In this document: positions 26,061 through 38,800 of the stretch, piece by piece | How the letters are laid out: each line of letters starts with the position of its first letter | How positions within the stretch are numbered: position 1 is the stretch's first letter | Assembly: GCA_013397845.1 (NCBI GenBank) | Contig: VZTG01006027.1 | Span: forward strand, 1,512,746 to 1,576,745 | Direction of reading: 5' to 3' | Length of the DNA stretch: 64,000 bases | From: Melanocharis versteri | Taxonomy: Eukaryota > Chordata > Aves > Passeriformes > Melanocharitidae | Made by a program: the position numbers and the translations under genes | Notes under the pieces: model-generated | Told to the model about the DNA's origin: nothing | Seen by the model: the letters and a program-made list of their open reading frames with translations, nothing else | Databases searched by the model: none

Positions 26061-27478
26061 GCAAGAAGTCTTCTGGGAATATTTTCACGTCTTGATAAGG
26101 TCTAAGAAACGAGTTCTGCTTTCAGATTTGTGCTTGGGTAAACATGAGAAGTTACATGAAGACGTTTCAGGTGTTACTTTATGATTCTGTGGCAGTTTAC
26201 TCAATACAGATTTTGGAAGCAGTACTGACAAAGGGCACAGGAGGGTGCATATAAGGTATAGGTAAACACTGTGGGTTTGATATTCTTCTACTTGTGTAAG
26301 AATACTCCTTTGTTAAAGTGTATGTCTGACTCCAGGCATGTACTCTAGTTCCAGTAAAAACAGATGAGATTTAGGTATACAATTAATTATCCCACTGAAA
26401 TGGCATCAGTTCACCAAGCTTCTCAGTCTAAAACTACATGTGGCTGTTACTTAAGTGTGTATTATTGCATCATAAAATACTTCCATGTTACATGGAGCAA
26501 ACTTTTTTTTTCCCTTCAAAGTAAGAATATTGACACTATTTCTGTTAGCTTACAGAAGGGCAGGATACGAATTATTAATTTCTTTTAAATTATATTTTTA
26601 TAGGGCAGATGTTCTGATTTTGCCAGTCTATTTGACATTTCTAGTGCACAGTGGAAAGTTGCAATAAGGTACATACTTCTTTTATAACAGATGTTCAAAA
26701 GTTACTCCAATCTTTAACCCAATAAATAGTATAATCTTTCTGCATGCATTTTATCTATACAGTTATACATTCTAGAAAGAGGCCTTTGGCCCCTGAAGAG
26801 TGAATCAATTATAAGTAGATTGAATATGTGTTTATTTAATGTACAGAACACACTTGGTGCAATGTCTGTTTTTGGAAAATGTAGCTGACAATATCAGTTC
26901 CTGTTTCCTTTCCAAATAAACTGAGGAATTTAAGGATAAATAAAACAACTCTGTAAATCGTCTTTCATTGTTGTCGTGTGCTATAGCCATAATTAGTTGG
27001 ATGTTTGTGCGCCAGGAAGAGCACACAATGGTAATACTAGAATAAAAAGGTTTAGCATGTTTTCCATTCTGGCCTGGTGGCTGACAGCCAGCACTGGAGT
27101 GAAATCCTTACACGGTGCTGACGTGTCTCGGGCTTGTACTGACAGGGCTTCACTTTGATTTGTGTGGAGGGAGCAATTGTGATAAGGAGCTCTGCTCCTC
27201 AGGGTTAGATGCTGTTCACTGACCTGGGCCTTCTCATCCTGGGAAAGTAAAGTGGCCACTTCTGACCTGAAAACACACAGAACAATCTGATAGCGAGATT
27301 CGATGTGGTGTTGCTGCAAGTTGCACGAATTTATGGATGGTCAGCCACAACAGCAGTGCTGCTTTGCTTCCCAGCAATGCTTTAGCATGTTGAATAAACC
27401 CAGTTAACATTTCAGATCTTCTGAATTGATGGTAAATAAAATAAACTTCCTTTAGGAGAAACTAGGTATTTTGCCCCC

Positions 27479-27497
27479 TTTTTTTCTTTTTTTTTTT
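27479..27497. repeat. T-rich homopolymer with one C
   Basis: Seven T, one C and eleven T follow a CCCCC run. It resembles a long polypyrimidine tract, but no AG acceptor with an open exon follows closely. Confidence 0.85.
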
Positions 27498-29504
27498 ATT
27501 AATGTAAACAACGTTATGCTTGAGTTCTTCTGATACCAGTGGGACACTGGTTCTCCAGTCTCAAATTATTATTCTGAGTAGAAATATCATTGCTCAGATG
27601 TGTGGTTTGAATAGCACAAGCAAAGATGTTTTGTCACTTCTATCTCTCTCTCTTTGGTGCTGTAATAATAAAACCGCATCCGTAGCAGGTATTACAGTCA
27701 GGTTACTCAGCTGCCTGAGCAGATGGACAGTTATCTTTGTGAAATAGAGAGCTGACTTAAATACCTGGCTGCATTTGACTTGGAGGAAATAGTTGTTAAG
27801 GAGCAGGTAGACAGAACAGGCAGATTGTCAGGAGCACCCAGGGTATCAGTAAGGCGTGACCCATCCATCTGGCAGTCAGAGTTAAGGTTTTTTTCTCCTC
27901 AACATTCACAGCTCAGATCCTGGAGAGCGCTGTACAAGCATGAAATCATTGGAATTCTTCAGTAATGTGTGTGGGTTGTACATACAAGAAGTTTACTCTC
28001 TGTATATTCATAAGCCAGTCTAGATTTGATTGTACCCTGGGACAGTCCATTACGTGTCTTGCTGCAGCTCCATCTTTCCTGGTACACTCATTAATCTGAA
28101 GGTGAATTATATGAGACAGAACCAAGAATCTGGTTTCTTCAGAGGGGCATTTCCCCTCTCCTTAGCAGATGTGCTTTACAGCTTATTGGTCTTCTTCCGT
28201 GCAACTCTATTTCAAGTTACCCCATCTGAAGTGCAGCTTTATAATGGTTAAAAACATTTTAAGTTCAATTTACTTTATTACATCTGTTGGTTTTCTGCTT
28301 TAAGCACTAAAAAGAGAAGCAGCCTGGCCTACTCCTTTCTTCATTTTCGGATACAGATGCCCAAAGCTTTTAAGTATTCTTATTGAGTGTCCTTTCTTTT
28401 TTTTTAGCTTGATTTACACCCCTCTTCTAAGTCCTGCTAAGCCTGCATTTATTGAAGAATTAGAAATCTGATCAAAAAACTTTGGAAATACACATATATT
28501 TGTAGCATTTATGCATGTCTTGGAAAGACAGCTTTTTCCTAGCGCACTGTGTGCCCCTATTCTTTTCATCTTTCCATTTCAGTATTTCATGATATCAGGT
28601 GTCTACAGTAATGCTCTGCACTTGCAGTGAGCATGCAGCTTACTCTTCCAGAGGATTTCATCAAATTGAAAAGAACTTACCACAGGTAGTGAGCACTGTG
28701 CTGAGCTTTTCTTTGTACACATAAATTATGGTATCAACAGCGCTGGCTCAGCATCTTTATCCTGTCTCTAGGACATAGCATGTTGCTTTAGCACCACGTA
28801 CTAAGTAGTGGTACTACTCTCTGCCTGTGGAGAAGGCTTTATTCAAGATACCAATGTGTTTTAATCCATCTGCCTTCAAGGCAACACCACTGGCACATAA
28901 AAGTAAGAAATTGCATGAATATTAATACCAGCTCTTGATGTGACAGGTACCATAGCTTATGTGCATAGTATGGTACTTACAGAATCTGAGAGACGTTTTT
29001 AGATGAAAATGAATTTTGACTTTGTCTACTGCTGACAGATTAAGGCTATTTAAAATGGAGTATTTTTCAGTTTTGGGGCTTTCTTGTAGAATAAGTATTA
29101 ACTCTTAATTTGCCACAGGAGACTAAAATACAAAAGTTTGTTCTAACAGATGCTAAGTTTCAGTGTGAGACTTTGACACGTCCGTGCTAAAACCTGTTGA
29201 CATGATATCGAGGAAACAGTTCACATCCTGTCATGAATATCACGATGGTCTGTATTGCCAGAGGTGGGATGCCTGATTTCAGTGGTGGGATGACAGTGCT
29301 CTGTTGGAGCTCATCCATTTGAGCATAGCTGAGAGCCAGCAGCTGTGTTTAACTATATGAATTTGGAGAAAAATAGTAAGCTTTCATCAAATCACCTCAC
29401 CAATTCAGAATTCAAAGTTACTTTCTCAACGTTTGCTGGCCACTTCACTGAAAATTTTTAAGATTACAGACTGTATTCCTGTGATTCAAAAGGGAATGTT
29501 TCTC

Positions 29505-29535
29505 TTTTTTGTTTTGTTTTGTTTGGGTTTTTTGT
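29505..29535. repeat. (TTTTG)n-like simple repeat
   Basis: T runs of three to six bases are separated by single or multiple G over about 31 bases. It is an impure low-complexity tract. Confidence 0.8.
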
Positions 29536-32034
29536 TCAAGACATGCTGGATTCTCCTCATTTACCTGATGACAGCTGTGATACATTAGGTCCTTTTTGTT
29601 CTTGACTGCTGAGTGTAAATCTTGCCTGATGGTTTTAGGCAAGTTATGTAGCTATAGTCAAGTAAATGACAGCAGAGATGGCTAATAGTCATTGCTCCTG
29701 GCTTAGTGCTGTATTTATTGACATGACAAAGCTGTTGACATCAAGAAACTGATTTGCAGATTCAACTGTTAAGATTTATTTGGCCAGTCCTTACAGAGGA
29801 GATTTACTTTCACATAGTAATAGCACATATTCAGTAAATTAACCAAAAATACAAGCCCATCCTTCTTTTAAGAAATTGTATACTTAAAAAAAGTATGAAT
29901 TCCTTCCTCTAAGGAACTCAAAAGAGAAAGCACAATATGCATGGTGTAAACATCCTTTTTGTGTTTTGATATTGTTAAGGAGAGGACCTGATTAGCACAT
30001 GTAGGTTTTTCAAATATGCGGTAGATTTCACATTAAACTCAGCCCTATTTAGTTCTGCTGTGCTGTGGAACCATTTTCTTGACTAATTCCTCAAACTTTC
30101 AGTTGTTGATGGGTGCTTATCCAAGAGCAGTGGTTTCTGGACAGAATCTTGAAAACTTCTCCATGCCTATAAAAACAGGGTAAATAATCCGTCAAACCAT
30201 TATAAAATGCTTTCAGTAGCATTTGAAATGAGAAATTCTGTGAAGATAGATAATATTCCTCAAGTGATTGGAGAATTTGCAGTTGGTCTTCTGATCTAAA
30301 CTTGAGTATTTTAAACTGTTCGTTTTGGTGAGAAAAATTATAGTTGATTATAATGGAACAAATACGTTTAACATCGTAAACTGATTTATTATGAAGATGC
30401 ATCTGCCTTGTCTAAGAGAGAGGCTGTACTGAGCAGGAAGAGAAGGCTGTGCCAAGTCCTTGCCTGTTGTAAGGGTAAAAACTCTGTAGGAATTGCTGAA
30501 GGTACAACCAATGCCTGATGTTAATTGCCTGAAAATTTAATTCTGCACAATATAGAAGAAATGCTGTTCAGACAATTGAGTGACTGGTCTGGCTTACATT
30601 TATCTGTTATCTTGTGGAGGGAGAAGTGTGGTTTTTTCCTCTCAGCAATATGTTTTGAACAAACCAGTGTACACAGTTGGACTCTCAGCAGGGAGCAAGT
30701 CCAAGGACTGACATGTTATTGTAATAATGGCAAGGTCAGCAGCACGATCAGTGCTGTAGCACAGCCGAAAGATTAATATCAAACAAATCTATTTTTAACA
30801 TGAAGCGTAAGATAATCTGTCTTTAGCTGTCGAATATGTTAAAATACATTATTGTAAAATTACAGGGCCTGGTTATCTCTCAAGTTTCTAGCAAGAGGTT
30901 TCTGTAAATCTTATCATATTTAACTGATAAATAGATTAAGTTTTGCAGAAAATAGCCTCCTCGTTAAATTGTGAAGATTTCTATCAGATGAAGTACTCCG
31001 TATGAAAAATATGTTGGAAATTTAACTGTCCTTGTACTTGGTTGGTTGTTCTCTGTATTTAGGAAGAATGGTCTTAAAATTTCCCCAACTTGTAAAAATA
31101 CATCACCTCAAAATATCTAGGTGTGACCGCCTGTTCTTCTACACCTGTCATTAATATCTTGATCTGCAAAAGAAGCTACTTTTTTCCTCACGTAATTGAG
31201 ATTTTCTCATAAACCCATTAACTGTAAAGGAAACAGTAAATTCAGAATTATCTGATCCATGGAAACAGTACATTTACTTATGATAGTGTAAACTTTATTT
31301 CAGCAGTACTCTTCCAAAGATGCGTTGATTTAATTTTGCAGGTTCATATTTCTTTTTTAAACCCCTCTTGGTTGGGGCCAGACTGTGGGAGGTCAGTCAG
31401 TCTTCTAGGAGTTCTAGGTTGGTCTTGTTTTTTCTCCCAGCTGAAAGTGTATCATGACCTCAGACTGCATTTTGCCTGAATTAGGGAAACCAGAACTGAT
31501 CCATGTAGCTGTGCTTATCATTTGGCAGCTCATCTGGAATGTTGCTTTTGACATATATTCCAACAGTTTAGGGAAGGGCTAAAGAGCGAGATGCTGAGCT
31601 TTCCCAAAGTGGTTTTGAGGTGCAAGTCCATGGCCATTTGTCAGTATTGAAGATTCCCAATGCTTTCATAAAGACAGCTGTTGCAACACTTGAGAGAAGT
31701 AGAAGAAATGGAAAGAAGGGAGATCAGGAATAAGTGTTTTGTGTTTTTTTTCTCATCTGTGTATTAGGGGTGCTAAAATTGATCATGAGTGTGAATGCTT
31801 GATATCATTTGGTTTTTGACATTAAAAAATATGAATCCCAAAGACTGCCTTGCCCACATTTCTACTTGAGGAAGTATATATGAAAAAATCTTTGAATAAT
31901 CTTGGAGTGACTGACATGAAATTAGATCAATTGCAATACTGTTGACGTTGATTGAGAGGTGTTAAGTGAGGGATGGAAAAAAACATATTTGATCAAGATT
32001 AATCCTTTTTCCGCCAATGCTCCTGAGACTTGTG

Positions 32035-32050
32035 TAATAATAATAATAAT
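32035..32050. repeat. (TAA)5 microsatellite
   Basis: Five TAA units end in a T and are followed directly by a T run. It is short, and copy-number variation is possible. Confidence 0.9.
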
Positions 32051-32930
32051 TTTTTTTCCCTGTAAAGCTGCTTACAGAAGACTGAAGAGCCAAATCGTGA
32101 CTTATGGAAGTCCATACGAATTCTAGACACAAGGATCTTTGACGATTGCACAAAGGTCTTTAAAGACTTTTAAAATTTATAGCTGTGCATCTTTATTTCA
32201 GCTGAAACATCACTACAGTTTGAGATGCTGAAACCATTTAGCATTATAGATGCATAGTTTTGTCTTAAAATCCCCTTTTCTCCTGCCCCTGGGAAAACTG
32301 AAGTGGAAAGTAAAATTATAAATGCCTTGACATGGTTCATGTGTTTAAGTGGAAACCCACCCACAGTTTTCCCAGAGTGCAGGTCACTGAATCCTAATGC
32401 TTCTCTTAAAGAGAAGGGAACTTCAAAAATTGCCAAAGCTACAGTTTAGAATCTGAGTGGGAAATGAAGTTGCTTCCTGTGTCACTCAATGCCGATGAAA
32501 TTAAGTCTGTTTTATTTGACGTGTAGTTGAAAAGTTCCAAATACAGAGCTAATGTTTGGAGTTATCTCAAACCAGATTTGGTTGCAGGGTTTTTCTGCAA
32601 CAGCCACAGAGTCACATGGAACTCCTTATATAAGTCTTGGATAACATGTACCACCTCCAGTTCCTGAAAAAAAATAATAAAAATCCCTCTTTTTAGTCAT
32701 ATACCACCTCTTTATCTTTTGATCTCAGTCTTACTGTTACATATAGCAGAAAGTGTATATTAACCTTGGTAATAGAATGGACTCTCTTTTTTCTTTCTGG
32801 ATTATGTAAATAGGACAGTTTTTGCTGACTGTTGCATGAAAATGCTCAAATGCTGCAGGTATCAGCATTATTCACTTTCAACAAATATCTAATTAAATTG
32901 TGGTAAGTCATTCTCAAAGAGGGTTTTGCC

Positions 32931-33330
32931 TCTGTGTTTGTGGAATTCCTGACAGCTGGGAATCCCAGATATGTCCGCTGCTCTTACAGAAGTGCTCCGC
33001 TGCCTTTGCTGCTGCCCAGTGCTCTGTTGGAGCCCGCTGGATTTCCCACGTGTGAGCCGTGTGTGCACAGCACACCAACGGTGCTGATGGGAGCTCGAGC
33101 TGCTGGGTGTGTGCTCAGAGTGCACGGCCTCCGCTCCTGTGGGGTAAATCAGGGGCTGCACAACTCCCTCGGAGTTTCAAGATACCCTTCTGTTCCAAGC
33201 ACAACACAGCCAGGCAGGAAAAGGCCTCTTTTGAGAGTACCAGATTTCTGTCAGAAAAGACACTGGCTGATGCCAGCAGATTACAGCAATAATACATCCT
33301 CAGAAGATAATGGTCCATTATAAACTGTGG
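32931..33330. other. GC-richer patch without a supportable gene
   Basis: A 129-codon frame on the + strand (32934-33323) overlaps 77-, 67- and 90-codon frames in other frames and on the other strand. The + frame is rich in R, P, S and C without a recognisable motif. Mutual overlap of open frames on both strands points to low stop density rather than coding. Confidence 0.45.
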
Positions 33331-34962
33331 GGTTTCTGGACCCTTGCTGTCAGAGAGTTATTCAGCATTAAACCCCAATCTGTTTGCTTCCACTGGAATT
33401 TTGCAAGGGTTGGAACTGCTTCTCTGCTAAGACCAGGATCCCAGAAGGTTTGTGTTAGTTCCACACCTATAATGCCAACAATGGGGATTTTATGGGTACC
33501 TTGAGTCCAGATAAATTAATATTTTAATTACAAATCTACAGTGACTTTGAAAAGGCCTTTGTCTAATTTAAGGTTAGCATTAACTGCCACTTTGACTGTG
33601 ACAATGCTGCCAATCTGCACTATCAAACTTCCGTTTTTAACAGCCAGCTGACCCAACTGGAATAGCTGGGATATGGAAATTCAGGCATCGAAAGCATCAG
33701 TTGCAAGTAATTGGACATTGTTTCCTCCATGCTGATAAATGGATTCACGTCCCTCTTGCAGTGTTTGTCAGGCATCATAAAATGCACTGTCCAAATGTAC
33801 AACAAACGTTCATGTGATTCTTTAAATTGGATGAACAAAATGAAAGCATTTCGTAAAATCCAAGATGGGATGGGAGCTCCTGGACCTGAGTTGCAAAGTC
33901 TGTATGTGGGTTATATTGTATCGGTAACTGAAGCGTTACTCCTTTACCTCTTGAGGATTATCCTTCAGTACTCTGAAGCCTTACACTGAAGTGTAGTGAT
34001 GGATGCTGCTTTAGTAAGAGGAAAGCTGCATACTGGAATCCCAGCTGCTGGGTAACCAGGTCCAAACTCTCACCAGTGGAGTGAAATGGCTTATTATAAT
34101 ACTGTTTACTTCCAGTTTTTGCTTGACTGTTCTTTGAACTTTGTTTACAAAGGATGAAGCAGTCTGCCCTACGCTGTTTTGTATTTCCTTATTATAGGAT
34201 TGTACACTGAATGTCAAGGATTGAGCACGTCTAAATTCGTATGGAAGAGAAATTAAGACATTTTCTAAATTATTTTTTAACCTAAATACTGCTAATCTTG
34301 GAATTCAGGGCAGTAAATGGAATTTGTGGAGTGAGCTGTATTATTTCTGTTAAAGGCACAGAAATCTCAGATTTAGACTTCCAGGTGATCTGCTGGTAAA
34401 CATGCTTTTTAGGAGATAGGAAAAGATGTCTCCCTCCGAAAACATAAAATTAATCCATGTACTTTCTAGAGTAGGTAGAGCATTCCGTGTAACCTGTGCT
34501 CACTTCTGCTAATTCTTTTTCTTCTTAACACTGTAATGTCTATAAACTTGTACAAAGAAAAATGTAAAAACAGGTTATCAAACTTTTAAATCAGGACAAA
34601 GCTTTGTCTGCAGAATCTGTTCTGCTTGTCTATGATCGCAAGCAGAATAAGGGAAGAGCCCATCACGAGAAGCCACTGTTTACACTTTAGAAGTTTTTGT
34701 TTAAAAAATAGAATGCTTCTGTTTATTATAGTTCTCCTAAACTCTCTTGGTTTTGCCGTTATGTGAAGTTTTTTTATTAAGCTCAAATTCCGAGTTACCA
34801 CTAACATTTTTGCTTCCAGTTGACTTATTTGTAACTCCTTTTTCTGCTGTGAATGAGACCACAAATTATACACTGGCTTGCAGTATTAATACTTCATTGT
34901 TAATTGCTTTGACTTGGTCCCTTGCAGTGCCAAATTAATGTCTGTACCTTCTCTTTCTGCAG
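33331..34962. other. AT-rich non-coding stretch
   Basis: No gene or mobile element was recognised. The right end (about 34941-34962) is a pyrimidine-rich run ending in CTGCAG, which looks like a splice acceptor and lies just before the GC-rich minisatellite region. No donor that would close an exon was identified. Confidence 0.6.
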
Positions 34963-35800
34963 TCCTAATTGTAGCACAGGGAGGTTTAATCCGAACTGGA
35001 GCAGCGTTGTTCCCAGAAAGCTGCTGGAACAGCAGTCTCCAGAGTGGGGTTCTGTGCAGGGTACAGCCAGCCGAGGTGCAGAGGGAAAGGGGTCCTTGGG
35101 AAGGGGCAGGAGGCTTTGCTCTGGTTCATACAGAGCAGCTGCACTCCGGAGGTGGTCCCTGCACTGTGCCAGTCGCTGTTCTCCTCCCTGGCGTTGCACT
35201 GGGACAGTTGGGAAGCAATGGAAGGAGTTGCGGCACAGCCAGGCTGTGAGCGGGGGAGCCGGGGGGCAGCTCTGGGCAGTGTCCCCACCCTGTCACGCAG
35301 GATGTGACCGTGGCTGGGAGCCTTCCTCTGGAGCATCAGCTCTGGAGCAGCCCTTCCCTGGAGCATCAGCTCTGGAACAGCCCTTCCCTGGAGCATCAGC
35401 TCTGGAACAGCCCTTCCCTGGAGCATCAGCTCTGGAGCAGCCCTTCCCTGGATCATCAGCTCTGGAGCAGCCCTTCCCTGGATCATCAGCTCTGGAGCAG
35501 CCCTTCCCTGGAGCATCAGCTCTGGAGCAGCCCTTCCCTGGATCATCAGCTCTGGAGCAGCCCTTCCTCTGGATTATCAGCTCTGGAGCAGCCCTTCCCT
35601 GGAGCATCAGCTCTGGAGCAGCCCTTCCCTGGATCATCAGCTCTGGAGCAGCCCTTCCCTGGAGCACAGGATGAGTGCCTGCCCTGCGCCTGCGGGAGGG
35701 GAGTGCCTGAGCTGGACAGCTTCTCCTGCACTCCAGAACATGGAGCAGCCCAGTGGCCCACAAGGGCTCTGGGAACTGCTGGGGTTTGTTCTTCTTGCTG
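34963..35800. other. GC-rich stretch surrounding the minisatellite
   Basis: This is the most GC-rich part of the window. Only about ten CpG dinucleotides are seen by eye in the 340 bases before the tandem array, too few for a convincing CpG island. A 250-codon + strand frame (34922-35674) spans it, but begins at TTG and contains no methionine codon, so it has no ordinary start. A 186-codon - strand frame (35546 down to 34986) does begin with ATG, inside the array, and is discussed under findings. I recognise no protein domain in either. Confidence 0.55.
35321..35669. repeat. GC-rich minisatellite, 30-bp unit, about 11 copies
   Basis: A 30-base unit, roughly TCTGGAGCAGCCCTTCCCTG followed by GAGCATCAGC, is repeated about eleven times. 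Full units begin at 35341, 35371, 35401, 35431, 35461, 35491, 35521, 35551, 35582 and 35612, with partial copies at each end. Two positions vary in blocks: units 2 and 3 have GAACAG in place of GAGCAG, and units 4, 5, 7 and 10 have GATCATC in place of GAGCATC. The unit at 35551 is 31 bases long and reads CCTCTGGATTATC. The partial first copy shares its CTCT form. Within each unit CTGGAGCA occurs twice, so the unit may itself derive from a shorter repeat. Each unit contains one AGCT. Because 30 is divisible by three, all frames on both strands stay open. Confidence 0.97.
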
Positions 35801-35813
35801 TAATGCTTTATGA

Positions 35814-38800
35814 GGAATATATGATCACATAATACAACAGATACAACCCAGAGAATATTTTTAACAGTACTGGCATGGAATGCTAACTTAGAGAAGCATG
35901 TGGTTTCTGTAATTGTAGTTAATGGTTACAAACCAAATTAAGTCTAAATATTTGAGGAAATTAGCCTGCAAAACTGGATGCGAAGGAATGAACACATACC
36001 AAATTGTTCTGATGAACAGAAATTACCTTCTAAAGTAATGTGAACTTGGGATGACTTTTTACTCTTTGTGTAATGAGGGGAAAATGGTTCATTTTTGCTC
36101 TTTAACAAATGCTGCCTTTGAATTGTAACAAGAAGGGGGGAGACAGATAATGATTTCTAGTGAAGTCTAATTTGTTAAAAGGCACAATTAAGCTTTGAGA
36201 TAAATGATTTAGCTTTTAAAATACTGAGAGTAAAGGAATTAAACTCAGTTCTCACCCACTGCCTGTAGGGTAGCTTTTTGATTTCTGTGAAAGGCAGCAT
36301 TGTGATTTGAAAAAAATTAATTTTTATGGTTGTGTTCTGTCTCTGAAACCACACATGTGCAGTGACAGCTATTTTGCATCTATTTTAGGGCAGGTTATCT
36401 TATTTGATTCTTCTGAGAAGCTAAGCACGTTGCTATAGCTACTGAGCTGTGGCTCTGCTGAGGTTTTTTCATCAGTTTCTAAATGTAATTGTTAAATAAG
36501 GTTGGTATAAGGCCTGTGATATTCTGCTGTTGGTTGCACTTGGAGATTTTTATTTAATTTTTTTATTTAATTCCAGCAGGTACATGGAAACATGTATATA
36601 CTATTTATGTTCATATGTAGTGACAGTATAATGAAAAATGAATGTTCAGGTTTTCCAAACCAATATTTGCCTCAGAAAGCTCCTGCATTGCTCTTGTTCT
36701 GCTTGTGGTTGGGTGTGAGTCCTGGTCTCTATACACAGTCCTGCAGGGTGAGATGCTGCTGAACGGGAGGCTGGGAGAACCACGTGCTGAAACTCTGTTC
36801 TTTCAGATGATCTTTTCTTTCTGGTGTGCTACATCTGAAACAAATGCACACGTAAAAGAACTGCTGCTACCAGTACATTGCAGCTATTAGGTGCAGGTTT
36901 TTAACATGTGTAAGGAGCTGTTCATAGCAGAATTAGCGTGTCCTCTAATTTGTAAAGGCTGCTACCTGTTCTTGACCCTGCCTGCAGCACTTGGTGGATT
37001 CTTTGTTCCCTGCAGCTGTGGTTCAGTTGTTACTCTGGCTGTACTGATAACAGGCAGCATTACTAAAAATGTAGTATTGGTTTTGTCAAGGGTGGGTGTG
37101 GGTTTGGGTTCTTTCTTTCTTTCAGCCAAAGTCCACCAGAGGTCCAAGTCCTGTATGATCCTTATGATGGGGTTGTTGAGGCCTTACGGTGTGTAGTTTT
37201 TCAGCCATCCTGAAGTGTGGGAGTTGGTAAAGTTCCTCTGCAGAAGCGAAAGCTTTAGTGCAAACCTACTGCAAGGGGGCCACGGTGGTGTGTATGAGAT
37301 GTTAATGGCTTCTTGTCAGGCAGCAGTCAGAGGGGGCGGAGGGAAAATACCCTGTAAGGCAGCACCATCACTGGAAAGCCAGGATATAAAATATGAGCTG
37401 GATTTGCAAGGACATTTAGGGATTGAAAGGTACGGGTAGGTATCCAGTGAAATTTTTCAAGCCACTGATGTTGATTAGGAGTCCAGTGCTTGTTGACATA
37501 CACAACTGGGGGCACCCTTGTCTTAGGCTTTTTAGTGAATTCCAGAACCTGTGTATTTGTATCTTTAGATGCTTTATGAATCCTGCATTGTGAATGTCTG
37601 ACAAATTCTTTGGTAGCAGTAGTGGATTTAGTGGCCACTTGCCGAAGCTGAGTGCTTGGGGTGCAGCACTTCCAAGCCACTCAGGACAGTGTAAATTTGT
37701 TCTTTACACAGGTTTTATTCAGTTTAGATTAGTGTCCTATTTAGGCTGCAATAGCTAATTCTGTTGCAGAATAATTTATTCTGGATCTCATAACTTTCAG
37801 AGAATGCTGTATATGCAGCTGTTGTGATCCTGTTGGATAATACTAGGTATTCTAAGAATAGGAAGAAGCTGTATTGAAGAGATTATAACAATAAAAGTAC
37901 TGGAGGTTGATACCGCAGACTCCTTCAAAGATGGACTTAAAACAGGTTCATAATAATCAAATTGGTGTTATATTTTTAGCACAATCAGTCCACTCACTGT
38001 TGTGAAGAAAAATCCCTATTTCAGGAAAATTCCTTGCTCCAGAATTCCCTCTCAGACAGTCTTTATTTACCTAAGGCCAAGGTGTTCCCAGTCATCTGTG
38101 GATGGATGAGGTGTAGATCTGGTGGTGTGGGACCTCTGCTGCAAAGTGCTGAGCTGCATTTATGACTTCTGTGTTTGATGCCCTCTATTTCTGCTCAAAT
38201 AGTAACCACAGTTTTAGGGAACTCCTACCAATTCTGCAGCCAGGTACACAGATTTTTAACCTGTTAGGACATTACCATTGGCAGACAACTCTTAAGGTGA
38301 GCAGTGATCATCCCTTTAAGGATTTGAATTACCTCCATATTTATTCTCAATTTTTTGTTGTTGCTTTCCTGCAGTTCCTAAGATATAATTATGCGTGTAA
38401 TCTGGGAAGTGAACAAATGAATGCAAATCCTGGTGACCTAAGAGATTTTTGATAAATTGTAATTGTGAAAATATTTTTTCTGGTCGTCACCTGTCTAGAT
38501 TTCCGACTGCAATATTTGGTTTAAGATGAGTACTCCTGCAAAAGTTTTAGAGATTTATATCCTAATTTTGTTCTTATGTAAATACCCAATTGTCAGATCA
38601 ATCAGTGAAATACGCTATTGTTTAAAATTGTCTCGTTGAACTGTTTATGAACATAAGAAATATGTAGTGTCTGCATTGTGTCTAAATGTGTGCATACAGG
38701 TTAAAGTAGTCATTACACAGACAAATTCCCATCTCAAAATTTAAAGTACTTTAATCACTAAATTTTAAAGGGATTCAAATTATATTAGTCTAATGAATTG

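Larger units (their letters stand above)
26061..32930. other. AT-rich non-coding stretch
   Basis: No gene was recognised. Simple repeats are listed separately at 27479-27497, 29505-29535 and 32035-32050. A 12-base perfect palindrome, GTCTTTAAAGAC, lies at 32156-32167. Open frames reach 108 codons (26993-27319, - strand) without any recognisable domain. Confidence 0.7.

Noticed and set aside
26180..26195. ATGATTCTGTGG, similar to the terminal repeats of CR1.
   Set aside because: No CR1 core precedes it, and a dozen bases are not enough.
37327..37680. 117-codon open frame on the - strand with a superficially protein-like composition.
   Set aside because: No family resemblance or domain, and frames of this length are expected several times by chance in 64 kb at this composition.
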